A stretch of DNA of 64,000 bases from Ereboglobus sp. (GTDB lineage Bacteria; Verrucomicrobiota; Verrucomicrobiia; Opitutales; Opitutaceae). The stretch is taken from contig JARKRC010000047.1 in NCBI GenBank assembly GCA_029974595.1, positions 19,507-83,506 of the forward strand, read 5' to 3'. Positions 16,308 through 27,294 of this stretch are shown here, piece after piece (within the stretch, counting starts at the first letter, position 1; every line of letters begins with the position of its first letter). A model generated the notes under the pieces. That model made no database searches. It was not told the origin of the DNA and was given only the letters and a program-made list of their open reading frames with translations. A program made the position numbers and the translations under genes.

Positions 16308-18974
16308 TTATTCCAGTTTCAACGGCGTGAGTGTCACCGGCCCGAGGAGACCCGAGGGCTGCAGGGGCCATGTGGAGGCGTCGAGCGGTTTGTAGTGTAT
16401 GTTCACGAAATTGATTTCGTGAAAATTCTTCCACTTTTCGCCGCGGATGTCCATGTCGCGGATGCGGTTGGCGGCGAGGTTCGTGACTTCGATGGCGAGC
16501 GTGTTTTCACCGGGTTTCACGTATTTGCCGATGCGCGTGCGGAAGGGCAGGCACCAGAGGTAATCGACTTCGCGGCCATTGACAAAAACGCGGGCGGCTT
16601 CGCGCACGTCGCCGAGGTCGAGCTGCCAGTCGCCGGCTTGCGCGCCGGCGGGGAGCGTGAAGGTTGTTTCATAACGGGCTGTGCCAGCGTAACGTCCGGC
16701 TTCGCCGCCCTGCTCCGTCCAGGATTTGAGTTCGCGCGCGGTGTAAGCGGGCGGGATTTCCGGGGCGCCGTCGGTGAAGGTGACGCGCCATTCGCCGGCG
16801 AGGGGTGTCGGCGCGCCTGCGGGAGTGGCGTATTTCCACGGTGCGGAGCGTTTGCCGTTGCGGGTGGTTTTGACGATGAGGCTCTGGCCGGGTTCGAGCT
16901 GGAGGCGCACCTCGGTGCGCGGATACTGGGAATCGGGCACGCGGTGAAGCTCCGTCATGCCGATGGCGCCGGTGAGCGGGTCATGGATGGCGGCGGTTTC
17001 GGAGTCGGTTTCACCGGGGGCGGGAACGGCGCCGATTTTGAGGGCGACCATGCCGTCGAAGGGTTTGGCGGTGAGATTGGCGATGAAATAGATTTCGCCG
17101 TTGTCGTATTTGCGGCGGACGATGCCGAGGCCTTCGTTGGCGAGCGGGGCGGGCATGGCGGCGAAGGCTTCGTATTTCGCGACGAGAAAGCTACCGCGTC
17201 CGGTGCTCACGGGCATCATGGAGGGCGCGCGATCGAAGTTGCGGGGGAGGCCGAACTGGAGATTCTGGAGCGCGGCGCGGCGTTCGGCGAGACGGGAGAA
17301 ACCGGGCACGTCGCGCGGGAGGTCGTCGATGAAGATGACGGGCACGCCGTGGTCGGCGAAGTTTTTGATGGCGGCGAAGGTTTCGGTCGGCATGTGTTTC
17401 ACGGGCGGCACGAGGAGTTGTTTGTAAACCGCGCCGGCCCGGGTGGTGATGGAGCGCGTGGTCTTGTCGGCGGTGGCTTGTTGCAGCAATTCGTCGGAGA
17501 CAAAATCGAACTGCCGGCCTTGCGCGACGAGCGTGCGCGCAACTTTGCCCGTGGTGGTGTCGCGCATCCAGTCCTTGCCGTGCATGCTGAAGTTGCGATT
17601 CCAGCCCGTGGCCCGATACCAGAGGTCGTGGACGGGCCAGTAGACGAGCATGTCGTTGTCGGCCCGGCCCATTTGGAGGAAGGATTGCACGCGAGCGATA
17701 TAGGTGTTGAAGGCGGTGAAGGCGGGCCAGAGGGGATTGCGGGGATTGTATTGCGTGGAGGCGTAGAAGAGCCAGCCGGGCCACGGGGCGTCCTCGGGGC
17801 TGTAGGCGGTGCCGTGGTAGAAAATGTGGTTGATGCCGGCGAGGTAGAGCTGGTCGAGCTCGGGTTTCAGTTCGGAGGGAGCTTCGTGGAAATGCTCGCG
17901 CGCCCAGGTAAAGGTTTCCGAGGAGACGAGGTTTTTCCCGGTGAGGTGCGCGGCGGAGGAAGCGAGGCGGCTGACGAGCGGCTGCGGGGTTTCGCCGCGG
18001 CTGTCTTCGGCGGTGTTGCGGTAGAGGGGAATGGGAAAATCGGAGGAGCCGAAGATTTCCGTCTCGGGGATGTCGGCGAGGGCATAGAGGTCGATGAGAT
18101 TCGCGGGCGCGCCGTGGGCCTGTTCGCGGGCGATGCCGCCGTTGGCGTGCGTCCATTTTACCCATTCGCGCACGAAATCCATGTGCAGCGCGGCGAGGGT
18201 TTCGCGGTAATCGGATTTTATGCGCGCGAGCTTGTCGGCGTCTTCGGGCGGGAGGTTCGGGATGCCGGAATCGGGCGTGGCGAGGAGCGCGGCGTGATCG
18301 GCGAGATTGTAGCCGTGTCTTTTTTCGAAAGCGGCGGGAAGCTCATTGGTCCAATTGGCCTGATACTCGAAGGAGTCGTGGAAATGGCCGTGGACGACGG
18401 CGCCGAAAGGGAGTTTCGCGAGCGCGGCGGTGATGGGCGCGAGGTAGCGCTCAAGCGTGGCGGTCGAGTAGGGATTGACCACAAAACCCTCACCGCCGGG
18501 AGCGGAGCGTTTGACCCGGAACTTGGTGGGCACGGGGGCGAATTTGCCCTCGGCGTCGAAGGCGATTTTGAGTTCGACGTCGTCGGGGCCGACCTGCGGG
18601 CCGCCGAAGGGCCAGCCGGTGCCGGTCGCCATGTCAACGGAAAGGCCGAGCTTGGAGGCCTCGTTGATGGTGTGACCGAGCACCTCGATGTAGCGCGCCG
18701 AAAGGAACGGGATGAAACGATCCTCGTAGCCCTTCGCCCCGTAGATCGGCGTGATTTCGACGCCGCCGAGTCCGGCATCGGCAAACAGTTTCAATTCGCG
18801 GGAGAGGTTTTTCTCATCGACCGCGCTGCCGGGCCACCACCATCGCGTCCACGGCTTGGCTTCGCGGGTGATTTCGGGCCAGGTGGGCTGCGAGGCGTCG
18901 GCGAACGCCGGAGGGGCAATGAAAAAAGCCGTGGTCGCAAATGCAAAGACAAGGGGGACGAATCGGGTGCGCAT
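16308..18974 (-). CDS. Glycoside hydrolase, GH106-like (alpha-L-rhamnosidase type), secreted
   Basis: 888 residues. A signal peptide (LVFAFATTAFFIAPPAFA) is followed by the start of a large catalytic region: PWTRWWWPGSAVDEKNLSRE and FADAGLGGVEITPIYG, the TRWWWPG and GGVEI blocks typical of GH106-type rhamnosidases and the related bacteroidal/verrucomicrobial glycosyl hydrolases. A galactose-binding-like beta domain closes the protein (LDLGDVREAARVFVNG, DYLWCLPFR), as in many plant-polysaccharide enzymes. It probably removes rhamnose from pectin or similar glycans outside the cytoplasm. The start at 18974 puts the signal peptide at the N-terminus; an upstream ATG at 19010 would add 12 residues. 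No other carbohydrate genes are adjacent. Confidence 0.78.
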   Translation of the reverse strand: MRTRFVPLVFAFATTAFFIAPPAFADASQPTWPEITREAKPWTRWWWPGSAVDEKNLSRELKLFADAGLGGVEITPIYGAKGYEDRFIPFLSARYIEVLGHTINEASKLGLSVDMATGTGWPFGGPQVGPDDVELKIAFDAEGKFAPVPTKFRVKRSAPGGEGFVVNPYSTATLERYLAPITAALAKLPFGAVVHGHFHDSFEYQANWTNELPAAFEKRHGYNLADHAALLATPDSGIPNLPPEDADKLARIKSDYRETLAALHMDFVREWVKWTHANGGIAREQAHGAPANLIDLYALADIPETEIFGSSDFPIPLYRNTAEDSRGETPQPLVSRLASSAAHLTGKNLVSSETFTWAREHFHEAPSELKPELDQLYLAGINHIFYHGTAYSPEDAPWPGWLFYASTQYNPRNPLWPAFTAFNTYIARVQSFLQMGRADNDMLVYWPVHDLWYRATGWNRNFSMHGKDWMRDTTTGKVARTLVAQGRQFDFVSDELLQQATADKTTRSITTRAGAVYKQLLVPPVKHMPTETFAAIKNFADHGVPVIFIDDLPRDVPGFSRLAERRAALQNLQFGLPRNFDRAPSMMPVSTGRGSFLVAKYEAFAAMPAPLANEGLGIVRRKYDNGEIYFIANLTAKPFDGMVALKIGAVPAPGETDSETAAIHDPLTGAIGMTELHRVPDSQYPRTEVRLQLEPGQSLIVKTTRNGKRSAPWKYATPAGAPTPLAGEWRVTFTDGAPEIPPAYTARELKSWTEQGGEAGRYAGTARYETTFTLPAGAQAGDWQLDLGDVREAARVFVNGREVDYLWCLPFRTRIGKYVKPGENTLAIEVTNLAANRIRDMDIRGEKWKNFHEINFVNIHYKPLDASTWPLQPSGLLGPVTLTPLKLE

Positions 18975-19099
18975 GGTGGCGCAGCATTGCAGAAAATCCG
19001 CCGTTGCCAAGAGGGAGGTGTAGCCTGACAGTTAGAAACGGAAGCACAAGAAACACTCCACGTGTCATGCCAGCTTCCGACGCCGAGACAATGCCTTGC

Positions 19100-19963
19100 T
19101 TATGCCTTGAACCCGAAATGCGCCAGCACGCGGCGGGCGGTTTCGTCGGGGTTTGCAAAATCGTCGGGCGAGAGCGGCAAGCTGCGCAGTCCGGTTTGCT
19201 CGTGGAAAAACCACAGGGTGTTGTCGTTTGCATGGACGCCGAGCGCGGTGTGGCAGCCGCCGCCGAGCGCGGTTTGGAAGGCGCGTTCGAGCGCGACGTG
19301 GCGCGCGGTTTCGGCGTCGAGGTGCGGGGCGTATCTGGTAGCGTCGGCGGCGCGGCATTGGATGGCGATGGCCGCCTGACCGACGGCGGGCACCATGCTC
19401 TCGAAACCGAGCGCGTGAAACTCGACGCCGGGCCAGTTGCCGATGCGCAGGCGCGCGAGCCCGGCCGCGGCGAGGAGCGAGGAGTCGGCGCCGTCCGCGG
19501 CATTTTCGGCGATTTTGCGGAGGCGCGTCTCCACGTTGCCGCGGATCTGGGTGAAATGCGCGCCGGGGAAAAGCATCGCGATTTGCTGGCGTCGGCGCGG
19601 GCTGCCGGTGGCGATTTTTTCCGGCCTGGCGACGCCGGCGCGGAGCACGAGGACATCGCGCGGATCGGCACGCGGCAGATAGCCCGCGATGGCGAGGCCC
19701 CTGGGCATGTCGCCGGGAAGGTCCTTGGCGCTGTGCACGGCCACGTCGGCCTCGTTGTTGAGGAGCGCGTGTTCGAGTTCCTTCGTGAAAAGACCCTTGC
19801 CGCCGCGCTCCTCAAGCGACCATTCGGCGCGCTGGTCGCCGGTGGTCACGATTTTGAGCAGGTCGGTTTCCACGCCGAGACGCGAGCGGAGATGCGCGGC
19901 GGCCATTTCCGTTTGCGCGAGCGCGAGCGGGCTTTTGCGGGTGGCGAGGATGAGTTTTTTCAA
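19100..19963 (-). CDS. hemC: Porphobilinogen deaminase (hydroxymethylbilane synthase)
   Basis: Assembles four porphobilinogens into hydroxymethylbilane in tetrapyrrole synthesis. Family blocks in order: LILATRKSPLALAQ, VTTGDQ, GKGLFTKELE, AVHSAKDLP, GSPRRRQQI, RGNVETRL, and GGGCHTALG holding the Cys that binds the dipyrromethane cofactor. The best start is a TTG at 19963, giving KKLILATRKSP at the N-terminus; no ATG lies at a plausible place, and the longer open frame to 20095 is not conserved-looking. At 287 residues it is slightly short, the C-terminal domain being compact. No other hem gene is adjacent. Confidence 0.9.
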   Translation of the reverse strand: MKKLILATRKSPLALAQTEMAAAHLRSRLGVETDLLKIVTTGDQRAEWSLEERGGKGLFTKELEHALLNNEADVAVHSAKDLPGDMPRGLAIAGYLPRADPRDVLVLRAGVARPEKIATGSPRRRQQIAMLFPGAHFTQIRGNVETRLRKIAENAADGADSSLLAAAGLARLRIGNWPGVEFHALGFESMVPAVGQAAIAIQCRAADATRYAPHLDAETARHVALERAFQTALGGGCHTALGVHANDNTLWFFHEQTGLRSLPLSPDDFANPDETARRVLAHFGFKA

Positions 19964-20185
19964 GATGAAAACAGAATTGGCACAGAAGGAAACGAAGGCA
20001 ACAAAGAGGCGCAAAATTCCACAAGCGCAATTCAATGGGCGCGCAACGAAGCCGCGCCATCCTTTTCCGACCTCATGGCTCCCGTAATCAAACATTGACC
20101 GCGCTTGCGCCCGCCTTCAACGTGCCCGGTTTCAAAATTTAAAACAATCCGGCAAAAAGCCCATCCACAGCATCCACTTTTCAAC

Positions 20186-21508
20186 GTGAAAATCGAAATC
20201 CAAGACGTCTCCGCCACACGCAAAAACATGGTCGTCTCGTTCACCCAGGACGAAGCTGCCGCCGAACACAAAGCCGTGCTCGCCGAATACATGAAGCACG
20301 CCCGTCTCCCCGGCTTTCGCCCCGGCAAAGCTCCCGCCGCCATGGTCCAGCGCCAGTTTGGCAAGCAAATCGACGATGAATTCAAACAACGCCTCACCTC
20401 GAAGGCCTACCGCGACGGCATCAAGGAATCCAAACTCGAAGTCCTCACCGTCACCGACGTCCAGACCGGCGAGATCAAGCCCGCCGCCGCCGCCGCCATC
20501 ACCGTGACCGTGGACATCCGCCCCGCCTTCGAACTCCCGGACTACAACGAACTCCCCACCGGCGTCGCCCCCACCGATCCGACCGATGCCGACGTTGACG
20601 CCGCCATCGACGCCCTTCGCTCCGAAAGCGCCAAGTTTGAAGTCAGCCAGGGCCCCGCCAAAAAAGGCGACTACATCAAACTCTCCTACGAAGGCGCCCT
20701 CGACGGCCAGCCGCTCGCAGACATCGTCGGCGACAAACAAATCTACGCCAAGGCCCCCACCACCTGGGAGGAAGTCGAAGGAGAAAACGAAGGCGTCATC
20801 CCCGGCCTCGGCAAACATCTCGCCGACGTCAAACCCGGCGACAAGAAAACCGTCTCCGCCACCTATCCCGAGAAGTTCGACACCGTCCCCGCCCTGGCCG
20901 GCAAGACCGTCTCCTACGCCATCGAAGTGCAGGAAATCCGCACCCGCGAGCTTCCCGCCCTCGACGAAGCCTTTTTCAAGACGCAGAACGTCGAAAACCT
21001 CGACGCCCTCAAGACCCGCGTCCGCGAAGGCCTCAAGAGCCGCAAGGAATACGAAAACCGCCAGTCCCAGCGTCGCCAGATCACCGATGTCCTCATCGGC
21101 AAGGTCGATTTTGAAATTCCGGCCTCCCTCATCGAGGACGAAACCCAGGGCGTCCTTCGCAGCGTAATCGAGGACAACATGCGCCGGGGCGTTACCGAGG
21201 AAGACCTCGAGAAAAACAAAAAAGAACTCTACGAAAGCGCGAAAAAAGCCGCGCACGTCCGCGCCAAGACCCGTCTCATCCTCGCCAAAATCGCCGAGAA
21301 GGAAGAAATCAAGGTCGATGAAAAAGACATCGACGCCTTCATCTACCGCGAAGCCATGATGACACGCCAGTCGCCCGACAAACTGGTGAAAGATCTCACC
21401 AAAAACCAGGACCGTCTCCGCGCCGTCCAGCAGGCGATTATTATGGACAAGGCGCTTGATTTGGTCGTCTCCAAGGCCAAGGTAAGCGTCATCGCGCCGG
21501 GCGCTTGA
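20186..21508 (+). CDS. tig: Trigger factor, ribosome-associated chaperone/PPIase
   Basis: 440 residues. The N-terminal ribosome-binding domain has the signature GFRPGKAP (about 46-53), the FKBP-like PPIase domain spans about 155-240 ([28 protein letters not shown]), and a long helical C-terminal chaperone domain follows. It binds near the L23 exit-tunnel site and folds nascent chains. The start is a GTG at 20186 ([10 protein letters not shown]), matching the conserved N-terminus; no upstream ATG is convincing. It lies directly before clpP, as in many bacteria, but a terminator separates them. Codon use is strongly C-ending, as expected for a highly expressed gene. Confidence 0.95.
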   Translation: MKIEIQDVSATRKNMVVSFTQDEAAAEHKAVLAEYMKHARLPGFRPGKAPAAMVQRQFGKQIDDEFKQRLTSKAYRDGIKESKLEVLTVTDVQTGEIKPAAAAAITVTVDIRPAFELPDYNELPTGVAPTDPTDADVDAAIDALRSESAKFEVSQGPAKKGDYIKLSYEGALDGQPLADIVGDKQIYAKAPTTWEEVEGENEGVIPGLGKHLADVKPGDKKTVSATYPEKFDTVPALAGKTVSYAIEVQEIRTRELPALDEAFFKTQNVENLDALKTRVREGLKSRKEYENRQSQRRQITDVLIGKVDFEIPASLIEDETQGVLRSVIEDNMRRGVTEEDLEKNKKELYESAKKAAHVRAKTRLILAKIAEKEEIKVDEKDIDAFIYREAMMTRQSPDKLVKDLTKNQDRLRAVQQAIIMDKALDLVVSKAKVSVIAPGA

Positions 21509-21551
21509 CGCCTCTGGCACAATCGCCATCACGAATCACAACTAAAACGAG

Positions 21552-21580
21552 ACGGCCCGCGCCACGAAGCGGGCCGTTTT
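21552..21580 (+). terminator. Rho-independent terminator after tig
   Basis: Nine-bp GC stem ACGGCCCGC/GCGGGCCGT with an 8-nt loop, followed by TTTT. It sits about 44 bp after the tig stop and before the clpP leader, so clpP probably has its own promoter in the following 50 bp. Confidence 0.75.
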
Positions 21581-21591
21581 CACATCGAAAC

Positions 21592-21627
21592 GCCAACAAA
21601 CACACACATAAACAAAGGCAACGCACC
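21592..21627 (+). promoter_or_regulatory. A/C-rich 5' leader of clpP (shared with tsf)
   Basis: The leader before the clpP GTG lacks a Shine-Dalgarno sequence and reads CCAACA, then ACACACATAAACAA. Nearly the same block precedes tsf at 23434-23467. This could be a translation-enhancing A/C-rich leader or a shared regulatory site; only the similarity is observed. Confidence 0.45.
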
Positions 21628-22239
21628 GTGAGCCAATACATCCTTCCCTACGTAATCGAAAACACCGGACGCGAACGCATCAGTTGGGACATCTACAGCC
21701 GCCTCCTCAAGGACCGCATCATCTTCATCGGCGTCCCTATCGACGATACCGTTTCCAATCACGTCATCGCGCAACTGCTCTTTCTCCAGATGGAAGACCC
21801 GAAAAAAGACATCCATCTCTACATCAACTCCCCGGGCGGCTACATAACCGGCGGCATGGCGATCTACGACACCATCAACTTCCTTCAGTGCGACGTCGTC
21901 ACCTACTGCATCGGCATGGTCGCCAGTATGTCCACCGTGCTCCTCGCCGCCGGCACCAAAGGCAAACGCTACGCTCTCCCGAACAGCCGCGTGATGATTC
22001 ACCAGCCCTCCGGCGGCGCGGGCGGCCAGGCCGCCGACATCGCCATCGCCGCGCGCGAAATCATCCGCTGGCGCACCGTCATCAACGAAATCATCGCCAA
22101 GCACACCGGCAAAACGCCTGCGCAAGTCGAAAAAGACTCCGATCGCGATTACTACATGACCGCGCACGAGGCCAAGGCCTACGGCCTCGTTGACCACGTC
22201 GTGGAATCCACCCGGCAGCTGCAAAAAGCAGAAGTGTGA
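21628..22239 (+). CDS. clpP: ATP-dependent Clp protease proteolytic subunit
   Basis: 203 residues, the usual ClpP length. The catalytic serine lies in [14 protein letters not shown] (family form GxxASM), the histidine in [10 protein letters not shown], and the aspartate in the later [17 protein letters not shown] block. It forms the 14-mer chamber that degrades proteins fed by ClpX/ClpA. The start is GTG at 21628 ([16 protein letters not shown]), fitting the conserved N-terminal region; an upstream frame extension is not conserved. The last codons overlap an inverted repeat at 22233-22347. No clpX follows, unlike many genomes where tig-clpP-clpX are contiguous. Confidence 0.95.
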   Translation: MSQYILPYVIENTGRERISWDIYSRLLKDRIIFIGVPIDDTVSNHVIAQLLFLQMEDPKKDIHLYINSPGGYITGGMAIYDTINFLQCDVVTYCIGMVASMSTVLLAAGTKGKRYALPNSRVMIHQPSGGAGGQAADIAIAAREIIRWRTVINEIIAKHTGKTPAQVEKDSDRDYYMTAHEAKAYGLVDHVVESTRQLQKAEV

Positions 22240-22347
22240 AAAGTGAAATGTGAAGCGTGAAAAACAAGGCAGCGTGCCGGAATCGTGCACGCCGCTTTTT
22301 GTTTTCCGCCCTCCGTTTTTTCACTCTTCACATTTCACCCTTCACAC
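22233..22347. repeat. Inverted repeat of GTGAAAAGTGAAATG-type units
   Basis: The left arm begins in the clpP stop codon (GTGTGAAAAGTGAAATGTGA) and the right arm at 22316-22347 is its complement (TCACTCTTCACATTTCACCC). An inner palindrome around GTGCACGCC sits at the centre. A single right-type arm (TTTCACTCTTCACTTTTCACC) also occurs at about 32168-32195. It probably doubles as the clpP 3' hairpin. Confidence 0.75.
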
Positions 22348-22519
22348 ATCTCTTTTTTCCCTTGCCACACTCCCGCTCCCCCTATGTTTTCGACAGCTTT
22401 CCTTCGCACAACGCGGCGGAAAAAATCAACAAACAACACAACAACACCAACACATCCAAAACGATCGCAAGGCGGCCCATTTGGCCGGCCTGTGTAGTCG
22501 CCAAAGATACATAGATCAC

Positions 22520-23416
22520 ATGAACGTCACGCCAAAAGACCTACTCGACGCAGGCGTCCACTTCGGACACCAAACCAAGCGCTGGAACCCGCGCTCCAAG
22601 CCCTACGTTTACGACCACCGCCAGGGCATCACCATCATCGACCTCGGCAAAACCCACGAACTGCTCCAAAAAGCCTATACCGCGGTCGAGGACACCGTCG
22701 GCAACGGCGGGACCATCCTCTTCGTCGGCACCAAGCGCCAGGCGAAGGAAATCATCAAGGAAGCCGCCGCCGCCACCAACATGCCCTATTGTGTCGACCG
22801 CTGGCTCGGCGGCACCCTCACCAATTTCGCAACCGTCAAGAAATCCATCGCGAAGTACAAGAAATTCCAACAGATGGAAACCAGCGGCGAACTCGCCAAG
22901 CTCGGCGGCAAGGAAAGCGCCTCCATCAAGCGCGAAATGGCCCGCATGCAACGCAACTTCTCGGGCATCGTTGATATGGCCGGCCTCCCCTCGATCATGT
23001 TCGTCGTTGACGGCAACCACGAAAAAATCGCCGTTGCCGAGGCTTCCCGCTGCGGCATCCCCTGCATCGGGCTTGTTGATACCAACTCCGATCCCACCGC
23101 CCTCTCTCACCCGATCCCCGGCAACGACGACGCCGTGAAATCCATCCGCATCATTGTGGACACCATCGTTGCCGCCGTGCAAAGCGGCATCAGCCAGCGC
23201 GAAAGCCGCCGCACCGCCCGCGGCCAGGCCGATCTTCGCGCCGCCACCGCCGCTGTCGCCGAAGCCTCCGGCGCCACCGCCACCGCCACCGTCGAAGCCG
23301 AAGCCCCTGCCGCCATCCTCCCCGCCGGAGTTGAAGCCGAGGTCGAAGACGAAGCCGCGTCCAAGAAAAAGGCCGCCGCCCGCAAGAAAATCGCCGCGCC
23401 CAAGAACGAGGAGTAA
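22520..23416 (+). CDS. rpsB: 30S ribosomal protein S2
   Basis: 298 residues. S2 signature regions: DLLDAGVHFGHQTKRWNP near the start, FVGTKRQAKEII, RWLGGTLTNF, and GIPCIGLVDTNSDP. S2 binds the 30S head/body junction and recruits S1-type factors. The last ~60 residues form an Ala/Glu/Lys-rich extension (ATATVEAEAP, ASKKKAAARKK), longer than E. coli S2 (241). The ATG at 22520 follows a long A/C-rich leader (22425-22519) containing a GGCGGCC/GGCCGGCC hairpin, which could be a self-regulatory S2 site (inference). It is followed by tsf as in nearly all bacteria. Confidence 0.96.
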   Translation: MNVTPKDLLDAGVHFGHQTKRWNPRSKPYVYDHRQGITIIDLGKTHELLQKAYTAVEDTVGNGGTILFVGTKRQAKEIIKEAAAATNMPYCVDRWLGGTLTNFATVKKSIAKYKKFQQMETSGELAKLGGKESASIKREMARMQRNFSGIVDMAGLPSIMFVVDGNHEKIAVAEASRCGIPCIGLVDTNSDPTALSHPIPGNDDAVKSIRIIVDTIVAAVQSGISQRESRRTARGQADLRAATAAVAEASGATATATVEAEAPAAILPAGVEAEVEDEAASKKKAAARKKIAAPKNEE

Positions 23417-23433
23417 GCCTCGCGCGACAAAAC

Positions 23434-23467
23434 CTCCAACATACGCACACATAAACAATACACACAC
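23434..23467 (+). promoter_or_regulatory. A/C-rich leader of tsf
   Basis: Block CCAACATACGCACACATAAA followed by CAATACACACAC ends at the tsf ATG. It resembles the clpP leader (21592-21627) at 21 of 23 aligned positions. No purine-rich ribosome site is present. Confidence 0.45.
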
Positions 23468-24061
23468 ATGAGTACACCCGTTTCCGCACAAACCGTTAAG
23501 GAACTCCGCGAAAAAACCGGCGCCGGCCTGCTTGACTGCCAGAAAGCCCTCGCCGAAACCGGCGGCAACATCGAGGAAGCCATCACCCTCCTCCGCAAGA
23601 AAGGCGCCGCCACCGCCGACAAAAAAGCCGGCCGCGCCACCAAGGAAGGCCTCATCTGGAGCTACATCCACAGCAATAACAAAGTCGGCGTCCTGATCGA
23701 AGTGAATTGCGAGACCGACTTCGTCGCCCGCAACGACGATTTCAAGGCCTTCTGCAACGACCTCTGCCTCCAGATCGCCGCTTCCAGCCCGCTCTACGTC
23801 AGTCGCGACGAGGTTCCCGAGGCCGCCATTGCCGGCGAACGCGAAATCGCCGTCGCCCAAGTGCAGGGCAAGCCCCCTGCCGCGATCCAGAAAATCGTCG
23901 AGGGCAAACTCGAAAAATATTATTCGACCGTCTGCCTTCTCGACCAGCCCTTCGTCAAGCTCCCGGAGAAGACCATCAAGGAAATCCTCACCGAGAAAAT
24001 CGCGACCATCGGCGAAAACATGAGCATCCGCCGTTTCGTCCGCTACCAGCTCGGCGCCTGA
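23468..24061 (+). CDS. tsf: Elongation factor Ts
   Basis: 197 residues. EF-Ts catalyses GDP release from EF-Tu. An N-terminal UBA-like domain (VKELREKTGAGLLDCQKALAE) precedes the TDFVARN motif that contacts EF-Tu. The length matches the short one-subdomain form seen in Thermus-type EF-Ts rather than the 280-residue E. coli form. It is 51 bp downstream of rpsB and followed by a strong terminator, so rpsB-tsf is a two-gene unit. Confidence 0.95.
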   Translation: MSTPVSAQTVKELREKTGAGLLDCQKALAETGGNIEEAITLLRKKGAATADKKAGRATKEGLIWSYIHSNNKVGVLIEVNCETDFVARNDDFKAFCNDLCLQIAASSPLYVSRDEVPEAAIAGEREIAVAQVQGKPPAAIQKIVEGKLEKYYSTVCLLDQPFVKLPEKTIKEILTEKIATIGENMSIRRFVRYQLGA

Positions 24062-24093
24062 TCCATCGGGCGCAAAAAAAACTTCAAACCGGC

Positions 24094-24127
24094 AAAACGC
24101 CCCGCGCCAGACGCGGGGCGTTTTTTT
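24094..24127 (+). terminator. Rho-independent terminator of rpsB-tsf
   Basis: Stem AAAACGCCCCGC/GCGGGGCGTTTT with a short loop, followed by seven T. Strong, about 33 bp after the tsf stop. Confidence 0.9.
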
Positions 24128-24172
24128 GTCCCGCGCCCGGACCGACGGATGATCATTCCGGGTTTCATTCAC

Positions 24173-24214
24173 AAAAAAAACGCGCGCCTCCCATTGACGA
24201 GGGGCGCGCGCGTT
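24173..24214 (-). terminator. Rho-independent terminator of the malic enzyme gene
   Basis: On the minus strand, stem ACGCGCGCGCCCCTC with partner GAGGCGCGCGT and a downstream run of eight T. It faces the tsf terminator, isolating the two convergent units. Confidence 0.85.
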
Positions 24215-24242
24215 GCGAAGGAGTTGTTCGGTTATCCGATCC

Positions 24243-25943
<1,701 letters not shown>

Positions 25944-26103
25944 TCAGGCGATAGAAGCACGCATTCCGAGACGTGAGACCGGGGAATGCAAGCGGTTTTA
26001 CACCCGTTCGCGAGATTGGGACGCGCAAGGTTTGCGTTGCGCGCCGTCTTTCTGCCTTTCAGTCCGCGTGCGTTTGTGCCTTTTTGGATGGCACTTCAGC
26101 TCG

Positions 26104-27276
26104 ATGCCAGACACGCCCGAATACCAGCTTATTGATAAAAACGACCAGCTCGCGCCTTTGCTTGAGGCGCTCGACCGCGTGGACGAGGTCTTCCTCGATA
26201 CCGAGGCGGACAATCTTTACCACTACCGCACGCGCCTTTGTTTGCTGCAATTCAACGTGGCGGGGAAAATCTTTCTCGTCGATGCGCTGGCCCCGCTTGA
26301 TTTTCTCGCGCTCTGGCAGCGGCTCGCCGGCAGCCACCTCGTCATGCACGGCAGCGATTTTGATTTGCGGCTGCTTGCCGACCTGTGCGGCTTTCGCGCG
26401 CGCAGCCTCTTCGACACGATGCTTGCCGCGCAGCTCCTCGGGCGTTCGCGCATCGGCCTCGCGGCGCTTCTTGAGGAACACTACGGCGTCGCGCTCGACA
26501 AGGATTCGCAGACCGCCAACTGGTCGCAGCGTCCGCTCACGCCGCGCCTGCTCGATTACGCCGCGCTCGACGTGCATTACCTGCCCGCCCTGCGCGACCG
26601 GCTTGCGTCGGAGCTGGATGCGCTCGGGCGCCTCGACTGGCTCCGCCAGCAATGCGACCGCCAGATTGAATCCGGCGTGACGGGCTTTCCTCCCGGGGAC
26701 GAAAACGACTGGCGCATCGGCCGCTCCGAACGCCTGCGCTCCTGCGGCCTCGCCGTGCTTCACGCGCTCTGGTATTGGCGCGAGGACTGGGCGCGCAAGC
26801 TCGATGTGCCTCCCTTCAAGGTCACCGGCAACGACCTGCTGCTCAAAATCGCCGAGGAAGCCGATCACGGTCTTTCGGCCCGCGCGCTCATGGAGACGAT
26901 CAAGCTCGGACGCCGGCACGACCGCCTCGCGCCGAGCCTCCGCAAGGCGCTCGACGCCGGCCTCTCGCGCGACCCGCACACGCTCCCGCGCCGCCGCGGG
27001 CGCGATCCCAACATCGTCCCGCTCACAGCCGCCGAGCTTGCCACGCAGGACACGATGAAGGTCGAGCGCGATTTCATCGCGCAAAAGCTCCAGATCGACC
27101 CGACGCTCATCGCGAACCGCGCCCAGCTTGCCATGATCGCGCGCGCAGCCGGCAAGCCCGGCGACGTGCTCATGCCCTGGCAGGTCGAGCTTCTCGCGCG
27201 CGGCAAAAAGGAAAAACGCGAGGCGGACAAGCACGCCCGCGAAGCCGCCACCGACACATCCGGCCGGCCGGACTGA
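26104..27276 (+). CDS. rnd: Ribonuclease D
   Basis: 390 residues. A DEDDy 3'-5' exonuclease domain opens the protein: FLDTEADNL (D and E), HGSDFDLRLL, and DYAALDVHYLPAL with the late Asp and Tyr. HRDC-type domains follow, including ALWYWREDWARKLDVPPFKVTGN and GDVLMPWQVELLARG. RNase D trims tRNA and other stable RNA 3' ends. The ATG at 26104 (MPDTPEYQLID) is chosen because the exonuclease domain starts there. The stop is 18 bp before the olefin-type ligase gene, and the genes may be co-transcribed. Confidence 0.92.
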   Translation: MPDTPEYQLIDKNDQLAPLLEALDRVDEVFLDTEADNLYHYRTRLCLLQFNVAGKIFLVDALAPLDFLALWQRLAGSHLVMHGSDFDLRLLADLCGFRARSLFDTMLAAQLLGRSRIGLAALLEEHYGVALDKDSQTANWSQRPLTPRLLDYAALDVHYLPALRDRLASELDALGRLDWLRQQCDRQIESGVTGFPPGDENDWRIGRSERLRSCGLAVLHALWYWREDWARKLDVPPFKVTGNDLLLKIAEEADHGLSARALMETIKLGRRHDRLAPSLRKALDAGLSRDPHTLPRRRGRDPNIVPLTAAELATQDTMKVERDFIAQKLQIDPTLIANRAQLAMIARAAGKPGDVLMPWQVELLARGKKEKREADKHAREAATDTSGRPD

Positions 27277-27294
27277 GCCGCCCGCTTCCGACCG

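Noticed and set aside
16248..19028. Long open frame opposite the glycoside hydrolase gene (926 codons)
   Set aside because: GC-rich antisense shadow with Gly/Glu/Val-heavy composition and no motifs; the minus-strand frame has signal peptide and family blocks.
20132..21532. Minus-strand frame opposite trigger factor
   Set aside because: Shadow frame rich in Phe/Gly/Val without motifs.
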